Below are positions 16,982 to 25,091 of a stretch of 64,000 nt of DNA, piece by piece. The notes beneath the pieces were generated by a model. The model had not been told where the DNA came from. It saw only the letters and a program-made list of their open reading frames with translations, and ran no database searches. The position numbers and the translations under genes are program-made. The stretch covers positions 124,001 to 188,000 of the forward strand of contig CANQDE010000005.1 of the NCBI GenBank assembly GCA_947591475.1, read 5' to 3'. Within the stretch, counting starts at the first letter, position 1. Every line of letters starts with the position of its first letter. This stretch comes from an uncultured Alistipes sp. Lineage in GTDB: Bacteria > Bacteroidota > Bacteroidia > Bacteroidales > Rikenellaceae.

Positions 16982-17950
16982 TTAATTCAATTCGGCCCAA
17001 GTCATTCCGGCATAGGCTTTTTCGGCGAGTTCTTTTTCGACGTAGCTGATCGTGCGCCGCAAGCCCTCGGCCAACGTCGTGGCAGGAGTCCAATCCAATT
17101 CCCGTCGAGCGACCGACAAATCGGGCAACCGGCGCCGGACGTCATTGGGACGCACCTCGACATGCACGATATGCGACCGGCTGCCAGTCAAGTCGATGAT
17201 CTGCTCGGCCAGACTGCGGATGGATATTTCGTGTCCGCTACCCAAATCCACCGTGCGGGTTCGTTCCGTAGCCGGTGCCGCCATCAACCGCATCAATCCA
17301 TCGACGAGATCCCCCACCCAACAGAACGTCCGCAGCTGTTCACCGCTGCCGGAGACCTGAAGCGGCCGGTTCTGCAAGGCCGCGACCACCATTTTGATGA
17401 CCACCCGCTGATCCATCAGATCGGCTCCGCTCCCGTAGGTATTGAAAATGCGGGCGATACGGGTATCGACGCCGAACTCGGCCTGATAGGCCCGATGAAG
17501 CGATTCGGCCGCCCGTTTGCCTTCGGCGAAAATCCGATTGACGACCTTCTCGGTGCTCTCTTGCGGATAGGTGGAACGCAGATGGGTGCCGTAAACATCG
17601 CACGACGAGGCATACAACACGCGGGCATGCTCCGTACGGGCCGTATCGAGTGCATTGATCGACCCGAGCATGCTGACCTTGAGCGTCTCGACCGGCAGTG
17701 ATTTTTTGTAACACAACACGACGGGCGAAGCGAGGTTGTAGATTTCGTTGCAACGGATGCTGAACGGGTGAACGATATTATGACGGACATAACGGAACGC
17801 CGGATGTTCCGTAACGGCCCGCAACACAGGCGAGTTGGCCGCCTCGCGCACGTCGACGCAGAAGACCTCCTCTCCCTCTTCGAGCAGGCGCTGGCAGAGA
17901 TGCGAGCCGATGAATCCGGAGCCACCCAATACGACGATTCTTTTTTGCAT
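16982..17950 (-). CDS. NAD-dependent epimerase/dehydratase, UDP-glucuronate decarboxylase-like with altered catalytic residues
   Basis: 322 residues, extended SDR fold. NAD-binding GGSGFIGSHL at residues 9-18, then EIYNLASP, VYG, RIFNTYG and the C-terminal DLGSGHEISI-type region, all close to UDP-xylose synthase (UXS). The SDR catalytic YxxxK reads FAEGK (Phe141, Lys145; codon TTC at 17528-17530), and the UXS T-S-E triad before VYG reads S-C-D (residues 116-118). Both the proton-relay Tyr and the Glu are therefore changed. It could be inactive, or do different chemistry. There are no polysaccharide genes next to it. No clear promoter seen. Confidence 0.8.
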   Translation of the reverse strand: MQKRIVVLGGSGFIGSHLCQRLLEEGEEVFCVDVREAANSPVLRAVTEHPAFRYVRHNIVHPFSIRCNEIYNLASPVVLCYKKSLPVETLKVSMLGSINALDTARTEHARVLYASSCDVYGTHLRSTYPQESTEKVVNRIFAEGKRAAESLHRAYQAEFGVDTRIARIFNTYGSGADLMDQRVVIKMVVAALQNRPLQVSGSGEQLRTFCWVGDLVDGLMRLMAAPATERTRTVDLGSGHEISIRSLAEQIIDLTGSRSHIVHVEVRPNDVRRRLPDLSVARRELDWTPATTLAEGLRRTISYVEKELAEKAYAGMTWAELN

Positions 17951-18020
17951 GGCAGGTATTTTTTACCGAAAACCGCGCAAAATCCGTACCGCACCCTTTT
18001 TTAGATAAGTAACTTTTCTT

Positions 18021-18081
18021 GATTCGGGAAGACAGAAGTAAGCGAGCCTTTCCCCGATTCGGGGAAGACAGAAGTAAGCGA
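18021..18081. repeat. Short tandem repeat, 2 copies
   Basis: GATTCGGGGAAGACAGAAGTAAGCGA occurs at 18021-18045 (one G shorter) and 18056-18081, period about 35 bases, with a fading third unit near 18091 (ATTTCGGGGCCGACTGAA). It lies in the 200-base gap between the epimerase-like start and the radA stop. Confidence 0.8.
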
Positions 18082-18151
18082 ACCCGTTCTCATTTCGGGG
18101 CCGACTGAAACCGACCGTGAGGACGGCTGGATGAGGACTGCCTTGCCGCTG

Positions 18152-19522
18152 TTACAAATCCAACAACGCTTTGGGCAGTTCGGCGATGTGGTTGATAGCG
18201 ACTACCTCGATGCCTTTGGGGTATTTCGCCTTGCTTTTGGACAAATAACCGGAGACAATGATGCGCCGAAACCCGAGACGGGCCGCCTCGCTGATGCGCT
18301 GTTCCGAACGTGGGGCCGGCCGCACCTCGCCCGAAAGCCCCAACTCACCTGCACAGCAAACACCCGTCCCGACCGGCCGATCGAAATACGACGAGATGAC
18401 CGCCGCAGCGACCGCCAAATCCAACCCGGGATCGGAGACCTTGAACCCGCCGGCGAAATTCAGAAAAACATCCTTTTGATACATCTTCATGCCGAGCCGT
18501 TTTTCCAGAACGGCCAACAGCATGTTCATGCGTCGAGTGTCGAATCCCGTGGCCGTACGTTGCGGCGTTCCGTAGGCGGCCCCGCAAACCAGCGCCTGCA
18601 CCTCGATCAGATAAGGCCGCACACCGTCGGCCGAAGCCCCGACAGCGATGCCGCTCAACGGCTCCTCGTAATGGGTCAACAGAATCTCGGACGGATTGGC
18701 CACCTCGCGCAAACCGGCATCGAACATCTCGAACACGCCGATTTCGAAGGTCGCGCCGAAGCGGTTCTTGATACCGCGCAGGATGCGGTAGACATTGTTG
18801 CTGTCGCCCTCGAACTGAAGCACGACATCGACGATATGTTCCAGAATCTTCGGCCCTGCAATGGTACCGTCCTTCGTGATATGGCCGATAATCAGAATCG
18901 ACGTGCCGGTCGACTTGGCATATTTCAACAGCGTGGCCGCACACTCGCGAATCTGCGAGACGCTGCCCGCCGACGAGTCGATCAGATCGGTATAGATGGT
19001 CTGAATCGAATCGATGATGACCAAATCGGGGGCTTGCTCGGTAATCTGCGCCACGATATTCTCCAGCAGCGTTTCAGAATAGATCAAGCACTCCTCGTTG
19101 CCGATGCCGATGCGGTTGGCCCGCATACGGATCTGCTCGGGCGACTCTTCGCCCGAAACGTAAAGCGTTTTCAGCCCGTTGGCCGACAGCGCGATCTGCA
19201 GCGAAAGGGTCGATTTGCCGATGCCCGGTTCACCGCCCAGCAAGATCAACGACCCGGGCACCATACCGCCTCCCAGCACCCGATTGAGTTCGTCGTTTCC
19301 GAGGTCGATGCGACGATGCTCGCTTTCGCGAATATCGCGCACCCGCTGCGGCACGGCTTTCGGCAGCGGGCCTGCGATGGCCGCCGGTACGGAACCGCTT
19401 TCACGCGCAAGAACCTCCTCCGTAAAGGTGTTCCATTCGCCGCACGAGGGGCATTTGCCCAGCCACTTGGGGGCTTCGAATCCGCAATTCTTGCAGAAAA
19501 AGGCTTTTTTGACTTTGGCCAT
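18152..19522 (-). CDS. radA: DNA repair protein RadA
   Basis: 456 residues, family length. N-terminal C4 zinc finger (CKNCGFEAPKWLGKCPSC, residues 10-27). RecA-like ATPase with Walker A GGEPGIGKSTLSLQ and Walker B LVIIDSIQT. The RadA-specific KNRFG motif follows at about residue 251. A Lon-protease-like C-terminal domain ends the protein. RadA is a cytoplasmic branch-migration helicase in recombination repair. It is the last gene of the lytM-like/dxr/rseP/lipoprotein/radA run on this strand, 9 bases after the lipoprotein stop. Confidence 0.96.
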   Translation of the reverse strand: MAKVKKAFFCKNCGFEAPKWLGKCPSCGEWNTFTEEVLARESGSVPAAIAGPLPKAVPQRVRDIRESEHRRIDLGNDELNRVLGGGMVPGSLILLGGEPGIGKSTLSLQIALSANGLKTLYVSGEESPEQIRMRANRIGIGNEECLIYSETLLENIVAQITEQAPDLVIIDSIQTIYTDLIDSSAGSVSQIRECAATLLKYAKSTGTSILIIGHITKDGTIAGPKILEHIVDVVLQFEGDSNNVYRILRGIKNRFGATFEIGVFEMFDAGLREVANPSEILLTHYEEPLSGIAVGASADGVRPYLIEVQALVCGAAYGTPQRTATGFDTRRMNMLLAVLEKRLGMKMYQKDVFLNFAGGFKVSDPGLDLAVAAAVISSYFDRPVGTGVCCAGELGLSGEVRPAPRSEQRISEAARLGFRRIIVSGYLSKSKAKYPKGIEVVAINHIAELPKALLDL

Positions 19523-19531
19523 AGCAGCGAT

Positions 19532-20029
19532 TTATTGGGGCGTCGAGGTGAGTTCCATGCGTTTTACTTCGACGATGTTTTCATCGGGATAAAGCGCTTG
19601 GTAATAGGCGGTCAGGTCGGCGGTGAACATCACATAAGCGATGCCCGAATCTTCATCGGTATAGGATTTGATCGCATATTCCGTCTCCGTCCCGTCGTAA
19701 CGGAACGTCAACGCCGAGGCCCCGGGCTGTTTGTCGAACTCGCCCACTACGGGAGCAGTATCCGCCGCCGCACGAACGGTCAACGTTCCGCCGTCGTAGC
19801 GCATATATTCAAGCAGATAGCTACCGCCCGATTGCACGGGCGCCTTTTCCAACACATCCTGGCTCACCAACGCAGAAATATCCGAATCCTGCGAATCTTC
19901 GAGCGGCGGCAGGGTAACTTTGACAACAACCTGCGCAACGTCGTAACGGGCCGTATAAAAGACGTCCGAATCATCGCTGCAAGCAGCGACCGCAAAAGCA
20001 AGCGCCCAGATCGCAACCCATTTTTTCAT
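19532..20029 (-). CDS. Hypothetical lipoprotein
   Basis: 165 residues. Lipoprotein signal MKKWVAIWALAFAVAAC with lipobox VAAC and acidic residues after the Cys (SDDSD), which would fit surface export or outer-membrane sorting in Bacteroidota. The mature domain is beta-rich (TARYDVAQVVVKVTLPP, YLLEYMRYDGGTLTV), possibly an Ig-like domain. Family not recognised. It sits between rseP (9 bases) and radA (9 bases) in the same operon. Confidence 0.7.
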   Translation of the reverse strand: MKKWVAIWALAFAVAACSDDSDVFYTARYDVAQVVVKVTLPPLEDSQDSDISALVSQDVLEKAPVQSGGSYLLEYMRYDGGTLTVRAAADTAPVVGEFDKQPGASALTFRYDGTETEYAIKSYTDEDSGIAYVMFTADLTAYYQALYPDENIVEVKRMELTSTPQ

Positions 20030-20038
20030 ACGATTCGA

Positions 20039-21352
20039 TTATTTGAGGAAGAACCGGTAAATATCGTTTCCGTTGGCATAGACCAGCAGGAAAAGCAACA
20101 GCCCGAGGCCGACATACTGCGCCGCCACCAACACGCGGTCGCTCACTTTGCGGCCCGTGAGCATCTCCCAGAAGGTGAAAAGTGCATGGCCGCCGTCCAG
20201 ACCCGGGATAGGCAGGATGTTCATCACGGCCAGAATAATCGACAGGAAAGCGGTCTTCAACCAGAAATCCTCCCAGTTCCAGCTGCCCGAAAAGATGCTT
20301 CCGATTGCGATGAATCCGCCCAACTCTTCGTACATTTTGGTCTTGGGTTGAACGATCAGTTTCAACTGATCCCAGTAGGAGCCGACGACGTGGCCCGTCT
20401 TGCGGATGCCCGCCGGAATGGAGTGCCAGAAGGTATAATGCTGCGTCCGCAACGGGAGCGACCGGCACAACACGCCGAGCCGTCCGTCGGCAGCGACCGT
20501 CAGCGGCAATTCGACGACCCGATCCTCCTCGCGCAAGACCCGTATGGAAACGGTTTGCCCCGCATGGCTTTTCAGATAGTCGCTGTAAGCCGTAAAATCG
20601 ACCCCATGCAGACTGTCGATGGCGATCACCTCGTCGCCCGCACGAAGCGCACTCACCTCATGGCGCACAACACTGTCGATGATGAACGGCTGATAGGGAA
20701 CGAACAACCCTTCGTACCCCTTGTTGCGCCGCATCTCGACCAACTCGTCGAACGGGAGCAGCACCTCGACCTCCTGCCCGTCGCGTTCGACCACGACCGT
20801 TCGGTCGCTTTCGGTAATCAAGAGGTCGTTGACCACCCGAACGACGTTATCCACCGGCTCGCCGTCGATAGAGACGAATCGGTCGCCGTCGCGAAATCCG
20901 AGCGCATGACCCGATTCGTTGAACCGATAACCCCATCGGGCATCTTGATTCGAAAAATAGCTGTCGCCCCAGACATAACAAACGGCGCAATAGAGGGTTA
21001 TCGCCAACAGCACATTCATCACGACGCCGGCAATCAACACCAAAAAGCGCTGCCACGCCGGTTTCGAACGGAATTCGTCGGGCTTGGGCGGTTGTTTCAT
21101 CTGCTCCTTGTCCATCGACTCGTCGATCATGCCGGCGATTTTCACGTAACCGCCCAACGGAATCCAACCGAGGCCGTACTCCGTCTCTCCGCGCCGGAAC
21201 TTGAAAAGCGAAAACCACGGATCGAAAAAGATGTAAAATTTCTCGACGCGGATTTTGAAAAGCCGGGCCATCAGGAAATGGCCCAACTCGTGCAGTCCCA
21301 CCAAAATGGTGAAACAGAGAAAAAACTGGATGATTTTAATCAATAACTCCAT
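20039..21352 (-). CDS. rseP: RIP metalloprotease RseP (site-2 protease)
   Basis: 437 residues. Zinc motif HELGH in LVGLHELGHFLMARLF (residues 21-25) within the first membrane helix. One or two PDZ-like regions span about 130-290 (GFRDGDRFVSIDG, LRAGDEVIAIDSL). C-terminal helices carry NILPIPGLDGGHALF, the conserved NxxPxxxxDGG motif. An inner-membrane protease that cleaves transmembrane anti-sigma factors or remnant signal peptides. Its place directly after dxr is conserved in Bacteroidota. Confidence 0.95.
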   Translation of the reverse strand: MELLIKIIQFFLCFTILVGLHELGHFLMARLFKIRVEKFYIFFDPWFSLFKFRRGETEYGLGWIPLGGYVKIAGMIDESMDKEQMKQPPKPDEFRSKPAWQRFLVLIAGVVMNVLLAITLYCAVCYVWGDSYFSNQDARWGYRFNESGHALGFRDGDRFVSIDGEPVDNVVRVVNDLLITESDRTVVVERDGQEVEVLLPFDELVEMRRNKGYEGLFVPYQPFIIDSVVRHEVSALRAGDEVIAIDSLHGVDFTAYSDYLKSHAGQTVSIRVLREEDRVVELPLTVAADGRLGVLCRSLPLRTQHYTFWHSIPAGIRKTGHVVGSYWDQLKLIVQPKTKMYEELGGFIAIGSIFSGSWNWEDFWLKTAFLSIILAVMNILPIPGLDGGHALFTFWEMLTGRKVSDRVLVAAQYVGLGLLLFLLVYANGNDIYRFFLK

Positions 21353-21374
21353 GTGTAATCTATCGATTCGTTTT

Positions 21375-22526
21375 TCAGCATTTCAGCAATTCGGCTGCCT
21401 GCCGACGGGCTTCGCGGTCGGCCGCCGCATAATCGTCGAGCGTCGGAGCCGACCGGAAATCGGCATGTGCCAGCGCATATTCGATCGCCCGCACGATGTC
21501 CGACCACGCGCAGCGATGTCCGAGAAAGGCGGCGACCGCTACTTCGTTGGCCCCGTTCATCGTGCAAGCCGCCGTGCCCCCGCGACGCAGACAATCGTAA
21601 GCGATGTCGAGGGCCGGATATTTCAGACGATCCACTTCGGCGAACGTCAGCGCAGGATGCGCCGTAAAGTCGAAAGCCTCGGCCGGACGGTGGGCCCGTT
21701 CGGGAAAAAAGAGGGCGTAACTGATGGGCATCCGCATGTCGGGAACCCCCAACTGGGCCTTGATCGCCCCGTCGTCGAACTCCACCATCGAATGGATGAC
21801 CGATTGCGGGTGCATCACGACGGAAATTCGATCGGCCGGCGCATCGAACAGCCAATGGGCCTCGATCACCTCGAACCCCTTGTTGACCAACGTCGAAGAG
21901 TCGATGGTGATTTTGGCGCCCATCTGCCACTGCGGATGTTGCAAGGCCTGTTCGGGCGTTACATCGGCCAGCTCTTCACGTCGGAGATCCCGAAAAGCTC
22001 CGCCGCTGCAAGTGATAATCAATCGCCGGTAGGGGGTTCGTTCGCCGACCAAACATTGGAAGATGGCCGAATGCTCCGAATCGATAGGAACGATCGGCGC
22101 CTGCTTCTCGGCAGCGAGCCGCATGACGAGTTCGCCTCCGACGACCAACGATTCCTTGTTGGCCAAAGCCAGTTTCTTGCCCGCGCGAAGCGTCGCCACG
22201 GTAGGAGCCAACCCTGCGTAACCGACCAACGCATTGACAACGACATCGGTATCGCCCGCCGCGGCGACCTGCGCCACCGCATCCAGACCGGCATAGACCT
22301 TGACATCGGTATCGGCCAACGCATCGCGCAGCGGGCCGTAAAAACGTTCATCGGCAATGACCACCGTCGCCACATCAAATGCACGGGCTTGTTCGGCAAG
22401 CCGCTCCCAGTTGCTGTGAGCGGTGAGGGTAACCGCTTCGAACCGATCGGGATTCTCTCGCACGATGTCGAGCGTCTGCACGCCGATCGAACCCGTAGAA
22501 CCCAGAATAGCCAAACGTTGTTTCAT
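21375..22526 (-). CDS. dxr: 1-deoxy-D-xylulose 5-phosphate reductoisomerase
   Basis: 383 residues from ATG 22526 (an ATG two codons upstream is also possible). NADPH-binding LGSTGSIGVQTLD at residues 7-19. Metal/substrate motifs are IVPIDSEHSAIFQC and KITIDSSTLVNKGFEVIEAHWLF. It catalyses the second step of the MEP isoprenoid pathway, DXP to MEP, in the cytoplasm. It follows the LytM-like gene by 12 bases and precedes rseP by 22 bases in one operon. Confidence 0.97.
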   Translation of the reverse strand: MKQRLAILGSTGSIGVQTLDIVRENPDRFEAVTLTAHSNWERLAEQARAFDVATVVIADERFYGPLRDALADTDVKVYAGLDAVAQVAAAGDTDVVVNALVGYAGLAPTVATLRAGKKLALANKESLVVGGELVMRLAAEKQAPIVPIDSEHSAIFQCLVGERTPYRRLIITCSGGAFRDLRREELADVTPEQALQHPQWQMGAKITIDSSTLVNKGFEVIEAHWLFDAPADRISVVMHPQSVIHSMVEFDDGAIKAQLGVPDMRMPISYALFFPERAHRPAEAFDFTAHPALTFAEVDRLKYPALDIAYDCLRRGGTAACTMNGANEVAVAAFLGHRCAWSDIVRAIEYALAHADFRSAPTLDDYAAADREARRQAAELLKC

Positions 22527-22538
22527 ACGCACCGCACG

Positions 22539-23417
22539 TTAAAAAACGATGTACCCTTCGGGATCGACCGGCTTGCCATTGCTCCAAAGTTCGAACTCGA
22601 AGAGTTCGTTTTCGTCCGCTCCGTCGGCATCCGGTTCGATGTTGTAACCCAACTGGTCGCCGCTGTGGATGATCTGTCCTCGGCTGACGAGCGACTGCGA
22701 AAGATTCTTATAGACCGAAACCAAGTTGTTGGCATGTTGCAGCAGGATGATATATCGGTTTTCGGGTGTCCAAAGGCTCTGAATGACCGTGCCATTGTCG
22801 ATTGCCGTAATCCGGCTGCCCGCAGCGGCCGCAACCCGCACCCCGAAACGATTCTGTCCGATGTCGTACCCTTCGGCGATGATACCCTCGATCGGCGTAA
22901 CCAACTGCATCGCCTCGCGCACCTCGCGCCGCGACCCGCCGCCATTGCCCGACAACGAATAGGGGCCTGTTCCCTCCATCTCGGCACGCAACAGCGAATC
23001 TTCCCGCGACGGAAGCACCGACGCATTGTCGATCCGAGCGCTGTCCGATTCGACAAACGAGCGGGCTGCAGGCGTTCGTCCCTCCAAAACGAGCGCGATA
23101 TGTTCGTTGTAGGTCATCATGTCGTTCATCATACGCTCCATCGAGTCCAGCCGGATGATGTTCTGCACGAGGGTTTCCCGCATCCGATCGGATTCGGTAC
23201 GATACCCGGGCAGGAGTTCCAGCACGGGCGTATAGGCCATCAACGTGAGAATCAAGATGAAAAGCAAAAGCGCAAAGGCCGTCAGACCAGCGAAAATGCT
23301 CGCAAGCGAAAGATGGATGTGCCACTCTTCGCTGTTGTCCGTGGCATTGAGCATATTGAAACGACGCTTGCGGAAGAGGTCGCGCCACCACGTACGTATT
23401 TTCTTCAGAAATTTCAT
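22539..23417 (-). CDS. M23/LytM-domain membrane protein, degenerate (probably non-catalytic)
   Basis: 292 residues from ATG 23417 (MKFLKKIRTWWRD). One N-terminal membrane helix at about residues 40-65, then a periplasmic coiled-coil-like region and a C-terminal LytM fold (residues about 150-292). The zinc ligands are missing: the HxGxD position reads RFGVR, and the HxH before the final strand reads LFEFELW. It is therefore likely a pseudo-enzyme, like EnvC or NlpD, that regulates an amidase or acts as a scaffold (inference). First gene of the dxr-rseP-radA operon, with a consensus promoter about 150 bases upstream. Confidence 0.82.
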   Translation of the reverse strand: MKFLKKIRTWWRDLFRKRRFNMLNATDNSEEWHIHLSLASIFAGLTAFALLLFILILTLMAYTPVLELLPGYRTESDRMRETLVQNIIRLDSMERMMNDMMTYNEHIALVLEGRTPAARSFVESDSARIDNASVLPSREDSLLRAEMEGTGPYSLSGNGGGSRREVREAMQLVTPIEGIIAEGYDIGQNRFGVRVAAAAGSRITAIDNGTVIQSLWTPENRYIILLQHANNLVSVYKNLSQSLVSRGQIIHSGDQLGYNIEPDADGADENELFEFELWSNGKPVDPEGYIVF

Positions 23418-23564
23418 CGTATTGCGATTTATCATGCAACAAAACCGGTTCCGCCCCGAACGTTCCTCTCGTTCAAAGGTTCGCTACCGATAAAAACGAG
23501 GACAACCGATCGCTGTTCGAATTCCGTTGAAGTTCAGCCGTCCCAACGAACGATTATCCGGAGC

Positions 23565-23596
23565 CAAAGATACGAATAAGCGAGAGCACTGCCAAA
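23565..23596 (-). promoter_or_regulatory. Promoter of the lytM-like/dxr/rseP/radA operon
   Basis: On the minus strand: TTTG (plus coordinates 23593-23596), 20-base spacer, TATCTTTG (23565-23572). It predicts a leader of roughly 140 nt. Confidence 0.75.
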
Positions 23597-23599
23597 TTT

Positions 23600-23829
23600 A
23601 TTTGGTATTGCCGAGCGGGAGTATCTTCGACGAAGTCAAAAATACAAAATTTTTTATTAGCGCGGTAGACCGTTATCTTGCTTTCGACGGTCATCTTCGC
23701 TGCCGCGCCTTTTAAAAGGCGTTCCCTATGCGGTGGAACCTTATTACAGTCGGATTGTCATCTTCGCTGCCGCAACTGAATTATCGGTTCTTTTGCCGAG
23801 GCGAAGTATCTTTGGCTTCGTTTTGACTC
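23600..23829 (+). repeat. Dispersed repeat R3, copy 1
   Basis: Module A (about 23604-23695: TTGCCGAG, GAGTATCTTCG, ATTTTTTATTAGCGC, CCGTTATCTTGCTTTCGACG) is followed by module B (TCTTCGCTGCC, CTTTTAAAAGGCG, ATGCGGTGGA). A second TCTTCGCTGCCGC and a GCCGAGGCGAAGTATC block are at 23760-23815. Both modules recur at 31420-31770, with A inverted. It occupies most of the 394-base gap; no gene is seen. Confidence 0.75.
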
Positions 23830-24192
23830 TTATAGAGTTCCTTTCTCTACTTCTAACAACTTTGTTCCCCAATCACACATTTGGAAAATTATAGGCAAAA
23901 TTGACTGCCCCAATTCCGTAAGTTCATATTCAACTCTGGGAGGGACAATAGGAAAGACCTCGCGTTTTACAATACCGCTCTTTTCCAACTCACGAGCTGT
24001 TTGCGTAAACATCTTGTTTGACACTCTCTGCATTTTACGCTGCAAATCTGAAGACCGCAACGCTCCGTCTTTCAGCATATAGATCATCATGGTTTTCCAT
24101 TTCCCACCAATAAGGCTTAATGTCAAATCAAGTGAGCAAAAATATTCCTTACCACGAAAATTTATCTTCTGCGTATCTTCTTGACAACTCAT
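23830..24192 (-). CDS. HxlR-family (DUF24) transcriptional regulator
   Basis: 120 residues. Winged-helix HxlR pattern: LDLTLSLIGGKWKTMMIYML, ALRSSDLQRKMQRVSNKMFTQTARELEKSGIV, VEYELTELGQSI. Cys20 just before the first helix (YFCSLDL) is the position used for thiol or quinone sensing in HypR/YodB-type members. The gene and its divergent partner are visibly richer in A+T than the flanking genome, suggesting horizontal acquisition. An inverted repeat (24232-24245) overlaps its own -7 box, implying autoregulation. Confidence 0.9.
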   Translation of the reverse strand: MSCQEDTQKINFRGKEYFCSLDLTLSLIGGKWKTMMIYMLKDGALRSSDLQRKMQRVSNKMFTQTARELEKSGIVKREVFPIVPPRVEYELTELGQSILPIIFQMCDWGTKLLEVEKGTL

Positions 24193-24231
24193 AAAATACT
24201 CTTTTAAGTTACTATATTACATTTTAGTGCG

Positions 24232-24245
24232 TACTTGCAAAAGTA
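24232..24245. promoter_or_regulatory. Candidate HxlR operator overlapping the regulator's -7 box
   Basis: Palindrome TACTT-GCAA-AAGTA. On the minus strand TACTTTTG (24238-24245) matches the -7 consensus for the regulator gene. AAGTTAC at 24206-24212 and GTACTT at 24231-24236 form a second, wider inverted repeat. On the plus strand TACATTTT (24218-24225) could be the -7 box for the flavoprotein, placing the palindrome at its transcript start. Confidence 0.55.
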
Positions 24246-24285
24246 AGAAAATAGAGGTTGCTTTGCAACGAAAAAATCAGAAATA

Positions 24286-24933
24286 ATGAATACAGTAATC
24301 ATTAATGGAAGTCCACGTAAGGACGGTAACACGGCTCAAATGTGCCGTGCGTTTGCTGATGGAGTTGTGTCTCAGAGACCAGATGCAACGGTCGAAATCG
24401 TAAACCTGTATGATTTTGACTTCAAGGGTTGTAGAAGTTGCTTTGCCTGCAAATTGAAAGATGCGGCGACATACGGGAAATGCGCAGTCAAGGATGCGAT
24501 TTCACCGATATTGGAAAGAGCACTCAATGCAGACATTCTTGTTTTGGCTTCGCCAATCTACTTAATGGATGTGTCTGGGGAATACAAGTCTTTCCTTGAA
24601 CGGCTATTATTCCCAGTCGCATCTTATGAAGCAGAATATAAATCACTTGCAACCAATAAGATGCAAGTAGCCACAATCTATACGATGAACGTTCCGAAAG
24701 AAATGTGCCCCAACCAAGTGCTGGCAAGCACAGAGTATTTCATCGGGCATATATTCTGCACTCCCCGACGGATATGTGCTTACAACACTTATCAGTTCAA
24801 GGACTATTCCAAATACAAAGTGGAAGTTTTTGACGAAGAGCAGAAAAAGCAATATCATGACAAAATCTTCCCTATTGAGTTAAAGGAGGCTTTCTCTTTG
24901 GGCTTGTATATGGCAACAGAAGTAAGCAAATAG
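24286..24933 (+). CDS. Flavodoxin-fold NAD(P)H-dependent oxidoreductase / iron-sulfur flavoprotein-like
   Basis: 215 residues. FMN-binding N-terminus NTVIINGSPRKDGNT, then DFKGCRSCFACK (Cys-x2-Cys-x2-Cys region) and LVLASPIYLMDVSGEYKSFLERL. This matches the NADPH-dependent FMN reductase / iron-sulfur flavoprotein group. The Cys cluster could hold a cofactor or act in redox chemistry. Divergent from an HxlR regulator, a common pairing for quinone, nitro or electrophile detoxification. Low-GC codon use compared with both flanks. Confidence 0.85.
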   Translation: MNTVIINGSPRKDGNTAQMCRAFADGVVSQRPDATVEIVNLYDFDFKGCRSCFACKLKDAATYGKCAVKDAISPILERALNADILVLASPIYLMDVSGEYKSFLERLLFPVASYEAEYKSLATNKMQVATIYTMNVPKEMCPNQVLASTEYFIGHIFCTPRRICAYNTYQFKDYSKYKVEVFDEEQKKQYHDKIFPIELKEAFSLGLYMATEVSK

Positions 24934-25030
24934 ACAACAAATTTCGGCGCAAAAACATTTCGGGACAGAACCTGTTCCGGCTCCACGCTCCTATCGACTT
25001 AAAAAACGTTCCGGCATACCCACCGGCACA

Positions 25031-25069
25031 AACGGCGAAGGTCTCGGAATCCGAGACCTTCGCCGTTTT
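25031..25069. terminator. Terminator between flavoprotein gene and nqr operon
   Basis: Perfect 17-bp stem AACGGCGAAGGTCTCGG (25031-25047) / CCGAGACCTTCGCCGTT (25051-25067) with loop AAT and TTC after. It stands between convergent units and could serve both. Confidence 0.8.
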
Positions 25070-25091
25070 CGGTCGAACCGACCACCTTACC

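Noticed and set aside
18131..21346. 1071-codon open frame on the plus strand
   Set aside because: It is exactly antisense to radA, the lipoprotein and rseP, which have clear motifs. High-GC codon bias leaves the opposite strand open. The translation is rich in Arg/His/Gln with no domain.
25031..25069. Attachment site or inverted end of a mobile element beside the low-GC pair
   Set aside because: The perfect stem with a 3-base loop between convergent units is better explained as a terminator. No matching inverted end was found on the other side of the pair.
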